Source: a candidate division WOR-3 bacterium
GTDB lineage: Bacteria > Hydrothermota > Tepidihabitantia > Tepidihabitantales > CAIPLT01
Reading direction: 5' to 3'
Assembly (NCBI GenBank): GCA_039801505.1
Contig: JBDRUV010000004.1
Coordinates: forward strand, 29,880 to 93,879
Length of the DNA stretch: 64,000 nucleotides
Each line of letters starts with the position of its first letter. The stretch's first letter is position 1. A model generated the notes under the pieces. That model was not told the origin of the DNA. It saw only the letters and a program-made list of their open reading frames with translations, and made no database searches. Below, piece after piece: positions 16,845 through 25,632 of the stretch. The position numbers and the translations under genes were made by a program.

Positions 16845-17297
16845 ATGAAAATTATCCTATTACAAGACTACGAGCGCCTAGGCAAAAAGGGTGACATCGT
16901 TACGGTCAAGGATGGTTTTGCCCGTAATTATCTTATTCCTAAAGGAATCGCCATTCGAGCCACCGAAAAAGAACTTGCTGAGATTGAAAAGACTAAAGAA
17001 GAGCTTTTAGCCCGATTGGAACGCCGCAGACAAAAACAAGAAATGTTGGCCCAAAAACTCCAGGAATTAGAACTAAAGGCTGAGCTTAAAATGGGCCGCC
17101 GAGGAGCCTTTGGGGCCATTACTAATACCGATATCGCCGAACTATTACAAGCCCAAGGCATAAAAATTGACCGCCATAAAATTCTTTTGACCCGACCTAT
17201 AAAAGACCCGGGAATCTATGATATTTCAGTCAATTTAGGTCTTATCAAGGCAACTGTAAAACTTAACGTTACCTCGTCTGAAGAAGCCCGCCAGTAG
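16845..17297 (+). CDS. rplI: 50S ribosomal protein L9
   Basis: 150 residues, typical L9 length. N-terminal globular domain KIILLQDYERLGKKGDIVTVKDGFARNYLIPKG-type signature, of which GFARNYLIPKGIA is the hallmark. A long charged connecting helix follows (EIEKTKEELLARLERRRQ), then a C-terminal domain (GRRGAFGAITNTDIAELL). Structural protein near the L1 stalk. Same operon as rpsR, the usual rpsR-rplI pairing. Confidence 0.95.
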   Translation: MKIILLQDYERLGKKGDIVTVKDGFARNYLIPKGIAIRATEKELAEIEKTKEELLARLERRRQKQEMLAQKLQELELKAELKMGRRGAFGAITNTDIAELLQAQGIKIDRHKILLTRPIKDPGIYDISVNLGLIKATVKLNVTSSEEARQ

Positions 17298-17316
17298 GCT
17301 CAAAGGATGGTGTTAG

Positions 17317-17799
17317 ATGATTGAAGTAAAAGTTGCCGGGGTGCTTTTTAATGAACAAGCCGCCTCGCCGGTAATGATTCTTAAAGAGCTTAGCGGTTCC
17401 CGAGCTCTGCCAATATTTATCGGACCAATGGAAGCCACCGCAATTCTTTATGCCCTAGAGAATATTAAACTCAAAAGACCCTTAACAATCGACTTACTGA
17501 AAAACTTTCTGGATGCTTTTGCGATTAAAGTGCAGCGGATAATTATCTCAGCCCTAAAACAGGAAACATTTTATGCCGAAATTATAGTGGAGCATGCGGG
17601 TAAAATTTTCGCAATCGACGCTCGACCTTCAGATTCGGTGGGCCTGGCCGTCCGATGCGGTTCGCCGATTTTTGTAGCCGAAGAAGTGTTTAATCAAGCC
17701 GGCATTGAAATAACGGCTGATGATGAGGCCCGACTTGAAGAACTGCGCTCGTCAATCCGAAATATCCCTCCTGAGGATTTTGGTAGTTATAAGCTCTAA
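17317..17799 (+). CDS. Bifunctional nuclease family protein (DUF151)
   Basis: 160 residues. BFN/DUF151 domain features: ALPIFIGPMEATAILYALE near residue 30-48, then DLLKNFLDAF and IDARPSDSVGLAVRCGSPIFVAEEVF (the ARPSDAVALA-type signature). Plant and bacterial relatives show RNase/DNase activity; physiological role unclear. It is 19 bp after rplI with GGATG upstream and 2 bp before tyrS. Confidence 0.9.
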   Translation: MIEVKVAGVLFNEQAASPVMILKELSGSRALPIFIGPMEATAILYALENIKLKRPLTIDLLKNFLDAFAIKVQRIIISALKQETFYAEIIVEHAGKIFAIDARPSDSVGLAVRCGSPIFVAEEVFNQAGIEITADDEARLEELRSSIRNIPPEDFGSYKL

Positions 17800-17801
17800 T
17801 T

Positions 17802-19007
17802 ATGACCATTGATGACAAATTAAAACTCTTAATTAGCCGGACCGATTGCGTCGTCTCAGTTGAAGAACTAAAAGAAAAACTTATCCGAAGCGAAAAACAA
17901 AACCGACCTTTAAGGGTCAAATTAGGAATTGACGCCTCAGGCCCAGATATTCACTTAGGCTTTGCGGTGGTGTTAAGAAAACTCCGTCAATTTCAGGAGC
18001 TTGGGCACATTGCCGTGCTTATCATTGGCGACTTTACGGGCATGATTGGCGATCCGACCGGCCGCTCAAAGACCAGGCCGGCTTTAAGTGAAGAACAGAT
18101 TAAGGCTAATATGGCACGCTATCGTGAGCAGATTTTTAAGATTTTGATTCCAGAACGAACCGAGTTTCGCAATAATTCGGAATGGCTCGGTAAACTCACA
18201 AGTAAAGACATTGTGAATTTAACCTCTAAATACACCGTGGCCCGAATTTTAGAGCGCGAAGACTTTAAAAACCGCCTAAATAGCGGTTTGCCGTTATACA
18301 TCCACGAAATCTTATATCCCTTATTTCAAGGCTATGACTCGGTGATGGTCCAGGCGGATATCGAGCTCGGTGGTGCTGACCAATATTGGAACCTTTTGGT
18401 TGGCCGAGAACTCCAACGCGAATTTAATCAACCAGCCCAGGTGATTATGACCGTCCCACTCCTAGAAGGCACGGATGGCAAGTTGAAAATGAGCAAATCG
18501 TATAATAATTATATCGGAATTACCGAGCCAGCTCGAGAAATTTATGGGAAGATCATGTCGATACCCGATGAACTTATTATCAAATATTTCTGGCTCTGCA
18601 CCAACCTAAGTGATGACCAGATCCTTAAACTTGAGGAACGAATGCGTCGCGGTGAGAACCCCAAAACTTTTAAAGAACTTTTAGGAAAAGAAATCGTTGC
18701 ACTCTATTATTCGCCGCAAGAAGCCGAGGCGGTAAGCCAAGAATTTGAAGCGGTGTTTAAATTAAAACAGGTGCCGCAGGAAATCCCAGAATTTAAAGTC
18801 CAGGCTGGGGTAGAACTTAATATTGTTGACCTCTTAATCTTATCAAAAAGCTTCCCTTCAAAAAGTGAGGCCCGAAGAAAAATAAAAGAAGGCGCCATTG
18901 AAATTGATGGCCAAAAGATTACCGATATATACTATACAATAAAAATTTCTGAACCCCAAGTTTTAAAGATCGGTAAACATCGCTTTCTTAAAATAACCCC
19001 GGAATAA
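17802..19007 (+). CDS. tyrS: Tyrosyl-tRNA synthetase
   Basis: 401 residues. Class I synthetase: the HIGH-type motif is visible as PDIHLGFAVVLRKLRQFQ, followed by GDFTGMIGDPTGRSKTRP. The tyrosine site lies around YPLFQGYDSVMVQADIELGGADQ, and the KMSKS loop is LKMSKSYNNYIG. A C-terminal S4-like RNA-binding domain (SKSEARRKIKEGAIEIDGQKI) binds the tRNA. HxGH as HLGF plus KMSKS spacing fits the TyrRS type carrying KMSKS. It ends with stop codons abutting the convergent gene with no gap. Confidence 0.95.
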   Translation: MTIDDKLKLLISRTDCVVSVEELKEKLIRSEKQNRPLRVKLGIDASGPDIHLGFAVVLRKLRQFQELGHIAVLIIGDFTGMIGDPTGRSKTRPALSEEQIKANMARYREQIFKILIPERTEFRNNSEWLGKLTSKDIVNLTSKYTVARILEREDFKNRLNSGLPLYIHEILYPLFQGYDSVMVQADIELGGADQYWNLLVGRELQREFNQPAQVIMTVPLLEGTDGKLKMSKSYNNYIGITEPAREIYGKIMSIPDELIIKYFWLCTNLSDDQILKLEERMRRGENPKTFKELLGKEIVALYYSPQEAEAVSQEFEAVFKLKQVPQEIPEFKVQAGVELNIVDLLILSKSFPSKSEARRKIKEGAIEIDGQKITDIYYTIKISEPQVLKIGKHRFLKITPE

Positions 19008-20603
19008 TTACTTGCCTATAAATTTAATAATCTTAGTTAAGTTTTCGCGAACCGGTTTTGCCGTGTTTATTTCTAAATAATTTTGCCTATCCCGGACCGG
19101 TTCAAAATAATCTCGAATGCGAAAATAGATTTCCTCGGTCGCATCAGACACTGAAAATACCTGCGGACGCCGCTTCAACCGAGCAAGAATAATTTTTTCG
19201 GGGCAGTTGCAGTGTACGATAAAAAATTGGGCGCCAGTTTTAGTAGCAATATCCTGTAATTCGATTCGGGAACTTTCCCATGCAAAAGTTCCGTCAACTA
19301 CACAGCTTATGCCACAGGAAAGATAATTATAACTGCGCCGGTAAAGTTCGGCATAAGTTTTTTGTGAAATCTCTGATCGATAAATCCCTTTGCCATAACC
19401 TTCAAACCGATGCTCTTCAATTGGGGTATTAGTAAGTTCTTTGCGAATTATGTCCGTTGACAAATAGTGGGCAAAAATTTCCTTAGCAAGTCGTTGAGCA
19501 ATGTAAGTTTTTCCAGAACCAGGAAGCCCCATGATCATAATTAGAAGCGGCTGGCGATTAAAAAGATCTGAATACTTGTCGGCTAAACAAAAATATTTTT
19601 GAGCCTTTAATTTTATTCTTTTCTTTGTCGTACTCGGTAATTTAGGGTCATTAAGAAGAAAACTGGTTACTTTGCCTCGGACATACGCCCGATAGCACTT
19701 ATAAAAATCCAAGACTTTTAATAGCTCCCAATCGTTGGTGTAATAGAGATATCGATCCAGAAAAAAATCAGCCAGATGTTTATGGTTATAAAATTCTAAA
19801 TCCATTACGAAAAACGCGATCTCAGAAGCAGTATCGCACACGGAAAATCTGGGATTAAACTCTAACGAATCAAAGATATAAACCCTGTCAGCAACAAAAA
19901 TATTCTCGGAATGCAAGTCACCGTGGCATTTAATAATCTTCTGGTCGTAAATGCGCTTTATAAACAGGTATTTATTATTTTTTATAAACTCTTCAACTAT
20001 GTTCTTAATTTTATCAAACGTTTTTTGGGTAATTGTAACTCCCAGGAACGGTTCGGTTTGTATAAAGTTTTCATCCCAGTTATACTTGATCATGTCAGTA
20101 CTTCCATATTGATAGTAATCTTCACGGGAACGAGACTTTTTGTGGAAATTAGCAATTATCTTGGCTATCTCATCAACTGGCGAAAAACCGATCTTTTTAT
20201 TTAATAGCAGATTAGTCATTATTGTTTCTTGCGAGAGTTCGCGCATTTTAATTGCGTAGTCAATAACTTCACCAGGTTTAGAATTATCCGGATCTAAGAA
20301 TATTTTATTGCCTCTTTTTAGGATCGGAATGACCCCAAAGTAAATATCCGGAGCTAAAATTTGATTAATCCGAAATTCCTCATAAGAGAATTTTTTTCTT
20401 AAAGACAATGTAGTGTAATCCAGAAAGCCGAAGAACACCGGTTTTTTTATCTTATATGCATATTTCCCGGTCAAGAAAACCCATGAGGTGTGTGTTTGGA
20501 TAAGCGTAACTTTTTTACAGTCTGGACCCCAAAAGCTTGGTTTTAAAAGAACAGGCAGGTAGTCTTTTACTGAATAGTTTTCGTTTGATGAATTTTTGCT
20601 CAT
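19008..20603 (-). CDS. APH-like kinase fused to AAA/P-loop kinase domain
   Basis: 531 residues with two domains. N-terminal ~330 residues resemble aminoglycoside-phosphotransferase-fold kinases (IKCHGDLHSENIFV at ~228, the HxDxxxxN-type catalytic loop, then FDSLEFNPRFSVCD with the metal-binding Asp). C-terminal ~180 residues are a P-loop kinase: MIMGLPGSGKTYIAQRLA (Walker A at ~357), STDIIRKEL, and VVDGTF. This architecture (COG2187 + COG0645) is known but poorly characterised. It begins in an ATGA overlap with korC, so it is co-transcribed with the 2-oxoglutarate:ferredoxin oxidoreductase. Its substrate is unknown. Confidence 0.82.
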   Translation of the reverse strand: MSKNSSNENYSVKDYLPVLLKPSFWGPDCKKVTLIQTHTSWVFLTGKYAYKIKKPVFFGFLDYTTLSLRKKFSYEEFRINQILAPDIYFGVIPILKRGNKIFLDPDNSKPGEVIDYAIKMRELSQETIMTNLLLNKKIGFSPVDEIAKIIANFHKKSRSREDYYQYGSTDMIKYNWDENFIQTEPFLGVTITQKTFDKIKNIVEEFIKNNKYLFIKRIYDQKIIKCHGDLHSENIFVADRVYIFDSLEFNPRFSVCDTASEIAFFVMDLEFYNHKHLADFFLDRYLYYTNDWELLKVLDFYKCYRAYVRGKVTSFLLNDPKLPSTTKKRIKLKAQKYFCLADKYSDLFNRQPLLIMIMGLPGSGKTYIAQRLAKEIFAHYLSTDIIRKELTNTPIEEHRFEGYGKGIYRSEISQKTYAELYRRSYNYLSCGISCVVDGTFAWESSRIELQDIATKTGAQFFIVHCNCPEKIILARLKRRPQVFSVSDATEEIYFRIRDYFEPVRDRQNYLEINTAKPVRENLTKIIKFIGK

Positions 20604-21136
20604 TTTATAAGCATTTTACCGATTTCGCTACCTAATTCTAGGGCCAAAAGATTATTTTCCAAAGTAATTTTAGGCACATGGCTGGCTACAGCCTTTTTTA
20701 ATGATTCTATTCTTACGACCTTGGTAATTTCTGAAAGTGCTCCTAATAAAACAATATTCATAAAAATTTCTCGGCCGAATCGTTCTCGGGTTTTTATGGC
20801 TAAAGGTAGGGCGTATTCCTGACATTTACCCGTGGCCCGGACATAAAAGTTGTCATAAATCGCTATCCCGTCAGGTTTTAGGTCATTAATATAACTATCG
20901 TAGGATTTTTGAGATAAACAGACTAAAATATCTAAGTGTCGGGCTTTCGGGTATAAAATATCAGTGTCAGAAATTATTACATCGGTCCGAGATGCGCCTC
21001 CCCGCGCTTCCGGTCCATAGCTTTGAGTCTGCACGACCTTTTTCCCTTCATACACGCCAACCGCTTCAGCCAGAATAACTCCGGCTAAAATTAAACCTTG
21101 TCCGCCAGTTCCTGCTAGTCGAATCTCTTTATACAT
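20600..21136 (-). CDS. korC: 2-Oxoglutarate:ferredoxin oxidoreductase, gamma subunit
   Basis: 178 residues from the ATG at 21134-21136; a longer reading to 21220 lies inside korB and is not family-like. Signature IRLAGTGGQGLILAGVILAEA at the N-terminus and QSYGPEARGGASRTDVIIS, both diagnostic of KorC. It overlaps korB by 8 bp and ends in an ATGA junction with the next gene. Together with KorA, KorB and KorD it oxidises 2-oxoglutarate or makes it from succinyl-CoA in a reductive TCA branch. Confidence 0.92.
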   Translation of the reverse strand: MYKEIRLAGTGGQGLILAGVILAEAVGVYEGKKVVQTQSYGPEARGGASRTDVIISDTDILYPKARHLDILVCLSQKSYDSYINDLKPDGIAIYDNFYVRATGKCQEYALPLAIKTRERFGREIFMNIVLLGALSEITKVVRIESLKKAVASHVPKITLENNLLALELGSEIGKMLIK

Positions 21137-21956
21137 GATGTTTTTGAGCCTGGGCCTTTCTAATAATTTCTTTATACGTTTCATAGTATTCGGACGCCTC
21201 ACCATCATGAAGCACACCAATTACTATTTTACCCACCGCGTCGTTGGGATCTTTTATTTGGGAAATTGATATAGCGTTATCCCGAAAATACTCCAGCATC
21301 TTTACCGCATCACCCAGTCGATTGAGTCGACCGTAGAGGGTTGGACATTGCGAGATGACTTCTACTAAAGTGAAGCCCTTTTTCTTAATAGCCTGCTTAA
21401 TTAGGGTGCGCAAATGGGTTATATGATAGGTAGTACTTCGTGCCACAAAAACAGCACCAGCGGCCTGGGCAATACTGCAGGCATCGAAATTGCGCTCGGC
21501 CCACCCGTAAGGCGCAGTTTTGGCATATCTACCCTGGGGTGTCGTCGGTGAGGCTTGTCCACCAGTCATGCCATAATTAAAATTATTAATTAAAATCACA
21601 GTCATATCTAAGTTCCTGCGCGCCGCATGAATAAAATGATTACCACCGATTGCTAAAAGGTCCCCATCTCCAGCAATAACAATTACTTCTAATTCTGGAT
21701 GCGCCAACTTTACACCGGTGGCTGATGGTATTGCTCGGCCGTGCAGAGTATGAAAAGTATCGGCGTCAATATAACCAGGAATCCGGGACGAGCAACCAAT
21801 TCCGGAAACAATACAGATTTCGTCATTTTTTAGTCCAGACTCTATTATGGCTCGGATCATAGCATTCATCGCCGAGCCAATTCCACAACCCGGGCATAAA
21901 ATATGCGGCAACCTTTCATCTACTCGAATATACTCAAATATTTCTGGTGTTTTCAT
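21129..21956 (-). CDS. korB: 2-Oxoglutarate:ferredoxin oxidoreductase, beta subunit
   Basis: 275 residues. TPP and cluster binding: ILCPGCGIGSAMNAM at the N-terminus, VIVIAGDGDLLAIGGNHFIHA, then INNFNYGMTGGQASPTTPQG, the KorB-type GMTGGQ(x)SPTTP motif that separates it from PorB. 4-bp overlap with korA. The C-terminal part is about 30 residues shorter than PorB, as usual for KorB. Confidence 0.93.
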   Translation of the reverse strand: MKTPEIFEYIRVDERLPHILCPGCGIGSAMNAMIRAIIESGLKNDEICIVSGIGCSSRIPGYIDADTFHTLHGRAIPSATGVKLAHPELEVIVIAGDGDLLAIGGNHFIHAARRNLDMTVILINNFNYGMTGGQASPTTPQGRYAKTAPYGWAERNFDACSIAQAAGAVFVARSTTYHITHLRTLIKQAIKKKGFTLVEVISQCPTLYGRLNRLGDAVKMLEYFRDNAISISQIKDPNDAVGKIVIGVLHDGEASEYYETYKEIIRKAQAQKHHV

Positions 21957-23056
21957 AAAACTGATAAAATTTCTTCGGGGGTAATTAATTCACCGTCGTA
22001 ACGATTTACATTAATTAATGTCACATCATGTTTAAGAACACGAGAGATTTCGCGAACCATTTGTCCTTGATTCATTTCCACAACAACAACCCGGCGGGCA
22101 TTAGCTAACATATCTTTTAACTTTTGATAGTGAAACGGCCAAATTGTAATTAGGCGTAAAAACCCTATTTTCTTATTATGCTCTCGCTCGTATTCATATT
22201 TCGCTTCTAAAGCACTGCGTGCTGAACTTCCATAGGAAACGATAATCGTATCGGCATCTAAATCTTGATACTCGGTTAAATGGAGCCAATCGCGATTTTT
22301 GGTAATTTTTTCTTCAAGGCGATCAAGCTTCCATTTAATTACTTTGGGATCATTGGTCGGAAATCCATCTTTCCGATGAGTAAGTCCAGTAAGATGAATC
22401 CGATATCCTTCACCAAAATGGGCATACGGGGCGTCAAAATTTGTATCATCACCATAATGGTAATAATCATCACGCGGCTTAGTTAATGGTGGTGGTGTGT
22501 ACATAGGAACTTCCCCGGGCAACTCCACAACCTCACGCATATGGCCCACAATCTCATCAGAGAGAATAATTACTGGTAATCTAAGACGAAGAGAAATTTC
22601 TATAGCTTTAATGGTCAACATATAGGATTCTAATACACTATAAGGTGATAGAGCAACAATTGGGTGATCGCCATGGGTACCCCAACGCGCGGCCATAACA
22701 TCGGCCTGAGAAACTTTTGTCGGCAGCCCAGTAGCTGGTCCACCACGTTGCACATTTACGATGAGACATGGCACCTCGGCCATAACTGCATATCCGATAC
22801 CCTCTTGCATCAAGGAGAAACCCGGACCAGATGTTGCGGTCATAGCCCGCATACCAGATGCCCCGGCCCCAATTACCGCACAAATACTGGCAATCTCGTC
22901 TTCCATCTGGATAAATACACCGCCTAATTTGGGAAGTTCCTCGGCCATAACTTCAGCGATTTCAGTGGACGGCGTTATCGGATAACCAGCAAAAAATCGG
23001 ACACCGGCTTTTAGGGCTGCTAATGCGGTTGCTTCATTCCCGGATAAGAGTTGCAT
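21953..23056 (-). CDS. korA: 2-Oxoglutarate:ferredoxin oxidoreductase, alpha subunit
   Basis: 367 residues from the ATG at 23054-23056, which has GAAGG upstream and lies 5 bp after korD; the longer reading to 23110 overlaps korD. Motifs: GNEATALAALKAGVRFFAGYPITPSTEIAEVM, ATSGPGFSLMQEGIGYAVMAE, and NVQRGGPATGLPTKVSQADVM (the GPSTGxPT-type signature of KorA). Domain II ends with VVVEMNQGQMVREISRVL. Forms the heterotetramer with KorB, C and D. Confidence 0.93.
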   Translation of the reverse strand: MQLLSGNEATALAALKAGVRFFAGYPITPSTEIAEVMAEELPKLGGVFIQMEDEIASICAVIGAGASGMRAMTATSGPGFSLMQEGIGYAVMAEVPCLIVNVQRGGPATGLPTKVSQADVMAARWGTHGDHPIVALSPYSVLESYMLTIKAIEISLRLRLPVIILSDEIVGHMREVVELPGEVPMYTPPPLTKPRDDYYHYGDDTNFDAPYAHFGEGYRIHLTGLTHRKDGFPTNDPKVIKWKLDRLEEKITKNRDWLHLTEYQDLDADTIIVSYGSSARSALEAKYEYEREHNKKIGFLRLITIWPFHYQKLKDMLANARRVVVVEMNQGQMVREISRVLKHDVTLINVNRYDGELITPEEILSVL

Positions 23057-23061
23057 ATATT

Positions 23062-23307
23062 TTAGCCTTCTTTCTTTTTCTTGCGCACAAAAATCGCCAA
23101 ATCCGGACATCGAAATTCACATAGCCGATCGCCACTACAGGCTTCAACATTAATCACCTCTACTTTTAGGTCCTTGCCCAACGCCAAAACATCCTTCGGA
23201 CAGAACTCAACACATATTCCGCACCCCTTACAAAACTCTTTAATAAGCTCAATCTCGATGCCGTTTTGGCCACAATAGCAAACACTCGTGGGATACTTTT
23301 TTCTCAT
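23062..23307 (-). CDS. korD: 2-Oxoglutarate:ferredoxin oxidoreductase, delta (ferredoxin) subunit
   Basis: 81 residues with one standard [4Fe-4S] motif, CKGCGICVEFCPK, and a second degenerate motif, CSGDRLCEFRCPD, in which the second Cys is Asp (C-x2-D-x2-C-x3-C). Asp in that position is known as a cluster ligand in Pyrococcus ferredoxin, so a functional cluster with shifted properties is plausible. First gene of the kor operon. Its TTGACT/TATATT promoter puts transcription start three bases before the ATG, without a Shine-Dalgarno. Confidence 0.88.
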   Translation of the reverse strand: MRKKYPTSVCYCGQNGIEIELIKEFCKGCGICVEFCPKDVLALGKDLKVEVINVEACSGDRLCEFRCPDLAIFVRKKKKEG

Positions 23308-23316
23308 TAGATAACT

Positions 23317-23345
23317 AATATAATAAATTAATCAATAATAGTCAA
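23317..23345 (-). promoter_or_regulatory. Promoter of the kor operon (leaderless type)
   Basis: -35 TTGACT at 23340-23345, 17-bp spacer, -10 TATATT at 23317-23322; predicted start ~23310, korD ATG at 23307. Confidence 0.65.
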
Positions 23346-23430
23346 GGTGTTGTTAATTTTGCGATAACATTTTACTGACCGTCTGGGAATTATACTTATC
23401 GCCAGGGCTCCGGATAAATAAAGGTCCCTG

Positions 23431-23462
23431 GTAGGGGGTACCGTCCCTAGACGGTCCCCTAC
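23431..23462. repeat. GC-rich intergenic element, copy 3 (hairpin)
   Basis: Inverted repeat GTAGGGG-GT-ACCGTC (23431-23445) / GACGGTCCCCTAC (23450-23462) with a CCTA loop: 13 bp plus a 2-nt bulge. It shares ACGGTCCCC with the other elements. It lies between the divergent kor and archease promoters. Confidence 0.7.
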
Positions 23463-23519
23463 ACGGCCGTTCCTTCTTGATTAGTTAGTTCTTGCCGATT
23501 TTCTAAATTTAACCAGAAG

Positions 23520-23547
23520 TTGACAATCACCACATTTTACATAAATA
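23520..23547 (+). promoter_or_regulatory. Promoter of the archease gene (leaderless type)
   Basis: -35 TTGACA at 23520-23525, -10 TAAATA at 23542-23547, 16-bp spacer; predicted start ~23554 against an ATG at 23556. Confidence 0.55.
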
Positions 23548-23555
23548 TATTTAAT

Positions 23556-23969
23556 ATGCGTTATCGATATATCGACCACACCTCAGATCTCGGGGTCGAA
23601 ATTTATGGTAAAGACCTTAACGAGCTCTTCATAAATGCCCAATATACCCTTTTCGATAATATTCTTGACCTGTCCTCAGTCGAGGCCAAAACCCCAAAAA
23701 CCATTATTTTGGCCAGTGAATCCTTAGAAGAACTGTTTATGGATTGGCTGCGCGAACTATTATTTATTTTCGCTACGGAATATTTTATCACCAAAGAAGT
23801 GGCTTCGCTCCAGCTCACTGACAACACTTTAAAAGCTCAACTTCTTGGTGAGTATTTCGACAAATCTCGCCATCGGATAAAGATTGAAATTAAAACCCCA
23901 ACCTATCATCACTATCAGATCACCAAAACTTCTGAGGGCTATAAAGCAACCGTAATTTTTGATGTTTAA
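23556..23969 (+). CDS. Archease
   Basis: 137 residues from the ATG at 23556; the frame is open from 23520, but that part is the promoter. Archease signature: RYIDHTSDLGVEIYGKDLNELFINAQYTLF and ESLEELFMDWLRELLFIF. Acidic residues in the DHTSD loop bind metal in the family. Archease activates the RNA ligase RtcB in tRNA splicing and RNA repair; no rtcB is in this window. Stand-alone gene converging on iscS with an 8-bp gap. Confidence 0.9.
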   Translation: MRYRYIDHTSDLGVEIYGKDLNELFINAQYTLFDNILDLSSVEAKTPKTIILASESLEELFMDWLRELLFIFATEYFITKEVASLQLTDNTLKAQLLGEYFDKSRHRIKIEIKTPTYHHYQITKTSEGYKATVIFDV

Positions 23970-23977
23970 GTGCCCCG

Positions 23978-25141
23978 CTACGCTCCGAGCGGTGAGATGG
24001 CTCGTAATCGGTTGACCACTTTTATTAAAACTTCGACTGTATAATCTAACTCTTCTTTTGTAGTATATTTATCTAAACTAAACCGCACTGGAGCGTTAAT
24101 ATATTTTAGGGGCACGCGCATCGCTAATAACACATGGGATGGCTGCCCCGACCCTGAAGAACATGCCGAACCCGAAGAAACGGCAATTCCTTCTAAATCT
24201 AAGTTCAATAACAGCGCCTCGCCTTCAATATAAGCAAAACCAATATTTAAGACATTACATACCCGATTCTGAGGATGACCGTTAAGATAGATCTCAGAAA
24301 TATTGTTAACTATCTGGTTTTCTAAATAATTTCTTAAGGATTCAATTTTTTGTGGCACCCCTTGGGCTAGCTCTTCACGAGCGATCTTAACCGCAACCCC
24401 AAATCCAATAATTCCAGGAACATTTTCGGTACCTGGCCGGCGTTCATGTTCCTGCTCGCCACCATGAAGAATATTTGCAATCTGAATCCCGCGCCGCACA
24501 TAGAGCGCTCCTACGCCCTTTGGCCCATGAATTTTATGAGCCGAGATTGTTAAAAGATCCACATCTAACTCCTTAACATTTATGGAAAGTTTGCCGGCGG
24601 CAGCCACAGCATCGGTATGGAATAGGGCCCCATGCTGATGAGCAATGCGCGCACATTCTTTTATGGGTTGGATTGTCCCGACTTCGTTATTTACATACAT
24701 TATTGAGACCAGATAGGTTTGATCATTAATTATCTTTTTTAAGTCCTCAGGATTAACTTGGCCATATCGGTCCACCGGCAGCTCCGTCAAGGTAATGTTA
24801 TGCGTTTTTTTAAGAAAATATGCGGCTTTACGAACTGCATTATGCTCAATTGCTGAAATTATTAAATGGTTTCTTTTCTCGCCGTAAGTCAGATAAGTCC
24901 CGATCAGCGCCAAGTTGTCTGATTCAGTGCCGGAAGAAGTAAAGATAATTTCTGGGAAACTACAGCCTAAGAATTCAGCAACTTCTTGACGGGCTCTTTC
25001 TAGACCTTCTTTAACTTCTCGGCCAAAACTATGAAGATTAGAGGGATTGCCAAAATGTTCTTGTAAATAAGGAAGCATAGCCTGTAATACTTTGGGGTCA
25101 AGCCGCGTTGTGGAATTACTATCAAGATAAACTCGTCTCAT
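23978..25141 (-). CDS. iscS: Cysteine desulfurase, IscS/NifS type
   Basis: 387 residues. PLP enzyme releasing sulfur from cysteine for Fe-S clusters and thiolated tRNA. Family motifs: YLDSNSTTRLDPKVLQAM, FTSSGTESDNLAL, HTDAVAAAGKL, the PLP lysine in ISAHKIHGPKGVGALYVRRG, and the catalytic Cys loop VSSGSACSSGSGQPSHVL. The SSGSACSSG form with C-terminal conserved region fits the IscS/NifS group I. It overlaps lspA by 20 bp. The many Fe-S enzymes nearby (POR, KOR) would depend on it. No iscU is adjacent. Confidence 0.92.
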   Translation of the reverse strand: MRRVYLDSNSTTRLDPKVLQAMLPYLQEHFGNPSNLHSFGREVKEGLERARQEVAEFLGCSFPEIIFTSSGTESDNLALIGTYLTYGEKRNHLIISAIEHNAVRKAAYFLKKTHNITLTELPVDRYGQVNPEDLKKIINDQTYLVSIMYVNNEVGTIQPIKECARIAHQHGALFHTDAVAAAGKLSINVKELDVDLLTISAHKIHGPKGVGALYVRRGIQIANILHGGEQEHERRPGTENVPGIIGFGVAVKIAREELAQGVPQKIESLRNYLENQIVNNISEIYLNGHPQNRVCNVLNIGFAYIEGEALLLNLDLEGIAVSSGSACSSGSGQPSHVLLAMRVPLKYINAPVRFSLDKYTTKEELDYTVEVLIKVVNRLRAISPLGA

Positions 25142-25610
25142 TTTTCAACAAAAAGAGTCTCACAATTAATAAAATTATTCCAACAACCAAAGCACTATCG
25201 GCTAGGTTATAAGTTGGCCAGCGTGCATTACCAATACCCATATCAATGAAATCCACTACATACCCTAAACGTATTCGGTCAATAAAATTGCCCAGAGCCC
25301 CAGCTAGCATTAATCCCCATATTATGGCATCAAACCTGGAGTGTGTTTTTAAGGCTAAATAAACCACAACTCCAATGCCAATTAGGGGTAAAAAATAATA
25401 AGTTAAGTGATTTCTTATCGGAAGCCCCCATACTAAATTGGGATTATAGACCAGATTTAATCGCAAATAATTACCTATAATGTTTATCCCTTCGCTATGA
25501 CTAAATAGAAATTTCACCGCAAAATATTTACTGGTTTGATCAATAAAAAACACTACGGCTGTTATTAAAATAAAGATAAATAATATCTGCTTATTTATAA
25601 GTCTTGACAT
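25122..25610 (-). CDS. lspA: Lipoprotein signal peptidase (signal peptidase II)
   Basis: 162 residues with four transmembrane helices. Catalytic aspartates are Asp111 in GNFIDRI and Asp138 in YNLADSA; other conserved parts are DQTSKYFAV and NLVYNPNLVWGL (family consensus NxGxAFG is degenerate here). Cuts the signal peptide of diacylglyceryl-lipoproteins; the lipoproteins at 1.2-2.3 kb and 43.6-45.1 kb are candidate substrates. Promoter TTGACT (25656-25661) / TAAAAT (25633-25638) gives a short leader without Shine-Dalgarno. Confidence 0.92.
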   Translation of the reverse strand: MSRLINKQILFIFILITAVVFFIDQTSKYFAVKFLFSHSEGINIIGNYLRLNLVYNPNLVWGLPIRNHLTYYFLPLIGIGVVVYLALKTHSRFDAIIWGLMLAGALGNFIDRIRLGYVVDFIDMGIGNARWPTYNLADSALVVGIILLIVRLFLLKNETSLS

Positions 25611-25632
25611 TTACGATTTATTATTTACAGAT

